64,000 bases of DNA from DASXTC01 sp036505635. Lineage in GTDB: Bacteria > Acidobacteriota > Polarisedimenticolia > JACPZX01 > DASXTC01. The stretch is from contig DASXTC010000028.1 of assembly GCA_036505635.1 (NCBI GenBank), forward strand, positions 13,140-77,139, in the 5' to 3' direction. The notes below the pieces were generated by a model. That model was not told the origin of the DNA and made no database searches. It was given only the letters and a program-made list of their open reading frames with translations. Position numbers and translations under genes: made by a program. Every line of letters starts with the position of its first letter. Position 1 is the first letter of the stretch. Below are positions 59,753 to 64,000 of the stretch, one piece after another.

Positions 59753-61501
59753 GGCCGTCGCGGGGAGCGACTGGTCCTGCCTGATCACGAGCGTCGTGCG
59801 CGCGGCGGGCTTGTCCACCACCTGCGCCGGCCCCCCGGGCCAGATGACCTCGACGCGGTCCGCGGCGGCCGCGCTCCCAAGACCGAAGGTGGCCACCAGC
59901 TCGGACTGGGAGCAATAGGATGCGCCCGCCTTCATCGTCTCGGTGACCGTTCGGCCCGCCGCAGTCACCTTGATGCGCGCCCCCACGCCGTCGCGATTCG
60001 CCCCGGCGCCCACCAGCTTCACGCGCAGCCAGGAGTTTCCGTGCGTCGCGTCGTTTCGGAGGAGGTAGGCGGGGCCGTTGTTGGTCGTCATGACCACGTC
60101 GAGATCGCCGTCGGCGTCGTAATCGAGGTAGGCCGCCCCGCGAGCCACGACCTCGCGGTGCAGCGGGTCGTCCGGCCGGACCTCCCGGGTGGCCGCCGGC
60201 TCGAAGGTCCCGTCCCCGCGGTTGCGGAACAGGTGCGGCTTCTGCGCGTAGGTGATGTCCTTCTGGACGCGATTGATGTCGTCCTCCACGTGTCCGTTGG
60301 CCACGAAGATGTCGAAGTCGCCGTCCAGGTCGTAGTCGAAGAAGAAGCAGCCGAAGGCGAGCGTCAGCAGGCTGGGAAGCCCCACGCCCGCGCGCGGCGC
60401 GTCGTCGATGAAGATCCCCGAGCCCTCGTTGTGATAGAGCCCCACCATCTCGTTGGAGAAATTGCCGATCACGAGGCTGTCGCGCCCCGAGCCGTCGTAG
60501 TCCGCCGAGTCGATCCCCATCGCCCCGCGGGCCATGCCCGACTCCGAAAAGGCGATCCCCGCCTCGCGCCCCACGTCGGTGAAGGTCCCGTCGCGGTTGT
60601 TCCGGTAGAGGTAGTTGGGCTGCGTGTCATTGGCGACGGTGATGTCCTCCCAGCCGTCCCCGTCGTAGTCCAGCGTCGTCACGCCGAGGGACTTCCCCGA
60701 AGGGTTGTAGACGCCGGCCGTCTGGGAAACGTCGGTGAACCGATCGGAGCCGTCGTTGCGGTAGAGCCGGTTGCTCTGGCCTCGGTACGACTCGGGAGTG
60801 CAGTAGGATTTCGTCTCGCCGTTGAGCGTGCAGAACAGGTCGGTCTCGATCGTCCACGCGACGTAGTTGCAGGCGAACAGGTCGAGATCGCCGTCGTGAT
60901 CGTAGTCGAGGAAGGCCGCGCTGCTGCCGAAGCCCGTATCGGCCACGCGGGCCTGCCGGCCGATCTCGGTGAAGCGCCCACCATCGTTGCGGTAGAGGCG
61001 GTTTGGCCCCAGCGCCGTGACGAACAGGTCGGTGTCACCGTCGTTGTCGTAGTCTGCCGCCGCCGCCCCCATCCCATAGAAGGGCGAGGCGAGGCCCGCC
61101 TCCGCGGTCGTCTCCACGAATGTGCCGTCCCCCTGGTTGCGGTACAGGGCGGGAAGCGGCTGCGGGGCATCAGCCTGGGCGCGGCGCCCGGCGAGGGCCG
61201 GGTCGTCCGGCCAGCGGGATCCGTTGACGAAGTAGAGATCGGGCCGGCCGTCACCGTCGTAGTCGAGCACCGCGACGCCCGATCCCATCGTCTCGGGGAG
61301 GTACTTCTTCCCGTAGGCTCCGCTGAAATGCTTGAAGTGGATACCCGCCTGACGACTCACATCCGTGAAGGTCGCGCCGGCCACGGCCACGGGCGCCTCT
61401 CCCGCCGGGGGCTCCTGACGAGGGGTCCCGCAGGAGCCGCACCCCTGCGCGGCCAGCGCCGCGACCAGGCCGGCCAGTGCGATCTGGCGTGAGAGTCTCA
61501 C
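59726..61501 (-). CDS. CRTAC1/ASPIC-UnbV-type FG-GAP propeller lipoprotein
   Basis: A 591-residue protein starting at GTG 61501, overlapping the upstream cytochrome stop (GTGA). The signal ends AAQGC, a lipobox. It contains FG-GAP/VCBS repeats with calcium cores such as AVLDYDGDGRPDLYFVNGS, DYDNDGDTDLFVT, DYDHDGDLDLFACNY, DYDGDGWEDITVAND and DYDLDGDFDIFVANG. The C-terminal ASPIC/UnbV domain follows (NSWLRVKLVGAGANRDGVGA, then VTETMKAGASYCSQ, FGLGSA). This CRTAC1-type protein is common in environmental bacteria but its role is unclear. Coupling to a multiheme cytochrome is the main clue. Confidence 0.92.
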   Translation of the reverse strand: MRLSRQIALAGLVAALAAQGCGSCGTPRQEPPAGEAPVAVAGATFTDVSRQAGIHFKHFSGAYGKKYLPETMGSGVAVLDYDGDGRPDLYFVNGSRWPDDPALAGRRAQADAPQPLPALYRNQGDGTFVETTAEAGLASPFYGMGAAAADYDNDGDTDLFVTALGPNRLYRNDGGRFTEIGRQARVADTGFGSSAAFLDYDHDGDLDLFACNYVAWTIETDLFCTLNGETKSYCTPESYRGQSNRLYRNDGSDRFTDVSQTAGVYNPSGKSLGVTTLDYDGDGWEDITVANDTQPNYLYRNNRDGTFTDVGREAGIAFSESGMARGAMGIDSADYDGSGRDSLVIGNFSNEMVGLYHNEGSGIFIDDAPRAGVGLPSLLTLAFGCFFFDYDLDGDFDIFVANGHVEDDINRVQKDITYAQKPHLFRNRGDGTFEPAATREVRPDDPLHREVVARGAAYLDYDADGDLDVVMTTNNGPAYLLRNDATHGNSWLRVKLVGAGANRDGVGARIKVTAAGRTVTETMKAGASYCSQSELVATFGLGSAAAADRVEVIWPGGPAQVVDKPAARTTLVIRQDQSLPATASAGAPRAR

Positions 61502-64000
61502 TGTCCCGCGTACCCTCCCGGGCGCGGCAGGCGCCCATCGCCCACGCCGCGCCATGTGGACACATGCTCGTGAATGAGCTGGCGTTCGTTGTTCTCCTCG
61601 GGGTGCGCCAGCCGGCGCGGGCCCGTCAGCTCCTGGGCCGCCTCGTCCGCCTTGAATCGCGCGTAGAGGATCTCCTCCTGCTTCGCCAGGTCGATCTTTC
61701 CGGCGGCGCGATAGCAGAGCATCAGGTTGTAGTGCGCCTGCAGGTCCTCCGGATCGACCGCGAGAGTGCGGTGGAAGGCGGCTATCGCCTCCTCGTGCCG
61801 GCGCTGCAGAAAGAGGATCCTCCCGAGCTGGTTCAGGACCACCCGATCGCGGGGGAAGCTCTCGAGCGCGCGGTTGAGGTGCTCGAGCGCCTCGTCGTAG
61901 CGGCCTGCCGACTTGAGCGTGAGCGCGTAGAAGTAGTGCGCCTTCGCCAGGCCGGGGGCGAGCTCCAGCGCCCTCTCCAGCACCTCGCGGGCCCTGGAGT
62001 GGTTCCCCTCCTCGATCTGCGCGCGCGCGATGTTGACGTAGCCGTCGGCGTACTCCGGGTCGATCTGCGTCACCCTGGTGAACGCGGCGACGGCGCCTTT
62101 GTAGTCCCGCTGCAGGAGCAGGCCGATGCCGTAGTCGTTGAACCTCTCCCGGGTCTTCGGCCGCTGTTCCTGCGTGACCGGCGGGCTCTCCCATGCCTCG
62201 GCGCGGTCGGCGACGGCGAAGCTCCTGGTGTCGGTCGCCAGCTCCACGATCGGAAGATCGGGGATCTCCTTGAGCGCCCCTGACACGCCCGACGTTTCGC
62301 CGGCGAATATCCATCGTCCGCTGTCGTAGTTGGGCGACAGATCGAACGATCCCTGGGAGGGATCGCGCACACCCGCGTAGGACCACTGCGTGTTCCACCA
62401 GGCGAACTTCCGGTAATTGACCTTCGCGGTGAAGGTGATCCTTTCTCCGCAGTCGGGCGGGACCCTCACGCGGAAGTGGGTGGTGTCCGCGGCTCCCGGC
62501 GGAATCTGTCTGGCGTAAAGGAGCGCGCGGGCCGCCCAGGCGTTTCTCTTGTTGATCTGGTTGCCCCGCCCGTCGAGCAGAAACGATCGATAGAAATGTG
62601 CCGCCGGATCGACGGGGCCCTTCCGGACGGCGTCCCCGCGGGCCTCCGGAGCCACCCAGCCGCTCCAGAAGACCATCCCGCCTTTTTCGTCCTCACCCTT
62701 CAGCTCGACCCAGACATCGAAGGCGTCCACCGTGCCGCCAGGAAACATGTGGCCGACGTTGCGGGTGCGCGTGACCACTTCGACGAGGTAGTCCCGTCCC
62801 CGCTGCAGCGTCACGCCCGTCGCGCCGTCGGGCCCCGAAGGAAGCGGCCCCATGAGCCGCAGGGCCGCGACCGACGTGGGAGCCGCGGTCGAGGCCCCGG
62901 CCACTCCTTCCTCTCCGGTGGAAAGGCTCGAGGCGACCGGCACGTCCAGGGGGCCGGACGGAGGGCCGGCTGGAGCGCCCTCGCCCGCCGTGGCGCCGGC
63001 GCCGGCCAGGGGACCTGAGCCCATCTCCACCACCCCGAAGATGTCCACCGTGACGCTGTTGCTCTTCAGGAAACTCACCGTCGTCTCGTACTGTTCGCGG
63101 TCGCCGTTCGCGAACGGCACCGCGGTGTTGGCTCCCGGGAAGCGATGCGAGTGGACCTTCCCGTCCACGTTGCCCGCGTCGCCGGAAGCCACCAGAGGCA
63201 TGTGGCACCCCTTGCACGTCTTCGATTCGGGCGGGTAGTAGAACGCGCGCGCCCCCTCGCCCGACACGCCGCTGAGCTGCCAGGGGTCGTACTCGTTGAA
63301 GCCGCGGAACCAGCGATAGTTGTTCACGGGGGTGTCCAGGTGCACCTTGTGGCACGCCGAGCAGAACTGGGGCGTGCTCTCGCGGTGGAAGGGCTTCAGC
63401 ATCGTCGCGCGGTGCGGCGCGGGATCGAGGCGCGTCATGTAATCGTGCATCGCCTTCATGAAGAGGGTCTTGCTCGAGGCCAGCCGGTGCATCTGCGGGT
63501 ACTCCAGGACGAACCCGCCCTGACCCATGGTGTCCTTCACGTGCACGATCGAGTGGCAGACCAGACATCCGATGCCGGCCTGTGCCTCGGGCGTGTCGAT
63601 CTGCTCCTTGATGGGGCGGTCCATCCGCCCGGTGAGCAGGACGGCCATGTCGTGGCACCCGCCGCACCACTTCGACGACTTCGTGCCGATGGTGTCCTGC
63701 ATGTACTCGACCGACTTGCGGTACCACTGATTATTGAATGACGAAAAATGATGCATCGAACTGAACCACTGGTTGTAGACATCTTCGTGACAGCGCTTGC
63801 AGGAACCCGACTCCATAAAATACTTGCTGGGAATTTTCTGCTTACCATAGACCTGAGCCGAGCTGGGGAAAAAATCTCCCTGCGGACCGTCTCCTTCACC
63901 GTCCATGCTGACAGGCGGCATCTGCGGATTCTCAATCCGCCCGCGATTCTGCCAGCGCGACTCCCGTACGTATCTCGCGCCTACCGCAAGCCCGGCCAGC
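61498..64000 (-). CDS. multiheme c-type cytochrome with C-terminal TPR region, 5' partial
   Basis: The frame is open to the right window edge, so the N-terminus and probable signal/anchor are missing; 833 codons remain. Five CXXCH heme sites read on the minus strand: CKRCH (63801-63787), CGGCH (63666-63652), CLVCH (63567-63553), CSACH (63363-63349) and CKGCH (63216-63202). Nearby Met/His residues could complete axial ligation. A beta-rich middle (about 62650-62200) resembles a cytochrome c554-like or sensory domain. The C-terminal third holds about four TPR units (DYKGAVAAFTRVTQIDPEYA, NHSRAREVLERALELAPGLA, RYDEALEHLNRALESFPRDR). It is likely periplasmic and acts in electron transfer with an assembly/docking part. 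Confidence 0.88.
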   Translation of the reverse strand, partial: LAGLAVGARYVRESRWQNRGRIENPQMPPVSMDGEGDGPQGDFFPSSAQVYGKQKIPSKYFMESGSCKRCHEDVYNQWFSSMHHFSSFNNQWYRKSVEYMQDTIGTKSSKWCGGCHDMAVLLTGRMDRPIKEQIDTPEAQAGIGCLVCHSIVHVKDTMGQGGFVLEYPQMHRLASSKTLFMKAMHDYMTRLDPAPHRATMLKPFHRESTPQFCSACHKVHLDTPVNNYRWFRGFNEYDPWQLSGVSGEGARAFYYPPESKTCKGCHMPLVASGDAGNVDGKVHSHRFPGANTAVPFANGDREQYETTVSFLKSNSVTVDIFGVVEMGSGPLAGAGATAGEGAPAGPPSGPLDVPVASSLSTGEEGVAGASTAAPTSVAALRLMGPLPSGPDGATGVTLQRGRDYLVEVVTRTRNVGHMFPGGTVDAFDVWVELKGEDEKGGMVFWSGWVAPEARGDAVRKGPVDPAAHFYRSFLLDGRGNQINKRNAWAARALLYARQIPPGAADTTHFRVRVPPDCGERITFTAKVNYRKFAWWNTQWSYAGVRDPSQGSFDLSPNYDSGRWIFAGETSGVSGALKEIPDLPIVELATDTRSFAVADRAEAWESPPVTQEQRPKTRERFNDYGIGLLLQRDYKGAVAAFTRVTQIDPEYADGYVNIARAQIEEGNHSRAREVLERALELAPGLAKAHYFYALTLKSAGRYDEALEHLNRALESFPRDRVVLNQLGRILFLQRRHEEAIAAFHRTLAVDPEDLQAHYNLMLCYRAAGKIDLAKQEEILYARFKADEAAQELTGPRRLAHPEENNERQLIHEHVSTWRGVGDGRLPRPGGYAGQ

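Noticed and set aside
61502..62398. An N-terminal extension of the CRTAC1-like protein to base 62398
   Set aside because: This stretch is out of frame with, and inside, the cytochrome gene; GTG 61501 overlapping the cytochrome stop gives a signal peptide with a lipobox.

Overview
The window is a GC-rich (roughly two-thirds G+C), densely coded bacterial chromosome segment with short intergenic gaps, many 4-base ATGA/GTGA overlaps and no rRNA, tRNA, CRISPR or autonomous transposon that I could see. The gene mix suggests a Gram-negative, probably environmental bacterium of the Acidobacteriota type. It includes pilus/secretion genes with PilMNO plus a secretin carrying a cohesin-like tail, large FG-GAP and NHL propeller proteins, an ASPIC/UnbV protein beside a multiheme cytochrome, and the small PurL with PurS and PurQ. 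That placement is an inference from gene content; Myxococcota or related phyla are not excluded.

Layout. 1-11443: a type IV pilus/type II secretion operon on + (F-type platform protein cut by the window edge, PilB/GspE ATPase, PilM, PilN, PilO, a PilP-like protein, secretin, two pseudopilins, an Ig-like lipoprotein, a Glu5-less pilin-like protein with DPNA repeats), followed by a GT-C-like membrane protein. 13155-22050: an operon from a good promoter: M16 peptidase, dUTPase, WalJ-like hydrolase, then purB-purS-purQ-purL-purF, with a 141-bp inverted-repeat element between purS and purQ. 22090-30463: a giant FG-GAP/MopE surface protein, a PcrA-Tudor-like protein and, on -, a giant NHL-repeat protein. 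30586-37554: APC permease, purM-purN-radC and tyrS-thrC. 37590-43087: TonB-like and TlpA-like proteins, an orphan N6 DNA methyltransferase and speA-speB. 43068-50165: two small - strand proteins, a radical-SAM-like protein with a broken CX3CX2C motif, two methyltransferases, a DUF3604 lipoprotein and an S1/P1-type nuclease. 50146-54277: gpsA and GDPD on -, then an SxtJ-like/carbamoyltransferase/DUF5989 trio. 54289-64000: M64-type peptidase and LVIVD protein with overlapping start codons, a cupin, a HEAT-cyclophilin fusion, a PmtA-like methyltransferase, a CRTAC1-like propeller and a five-heme cytochrome/TPR protein running off the right edge.

The least expected signal is transcriptional. Eight genes have a sigma-70-type -10 box ending only 7-10 bases before the start codon, usually exactly 9, which implies leaderless mRNAs. 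A second set of genes has ordinary leaders of about 30-80 bases. Several promoter hexamers contain the stop codon of the upstream gene, and one divergent pair overlaps at its start codons so that each promoter lies inside the other gene. All promoter, start-site and functional statements come from reading the sequence only; no database search was run.
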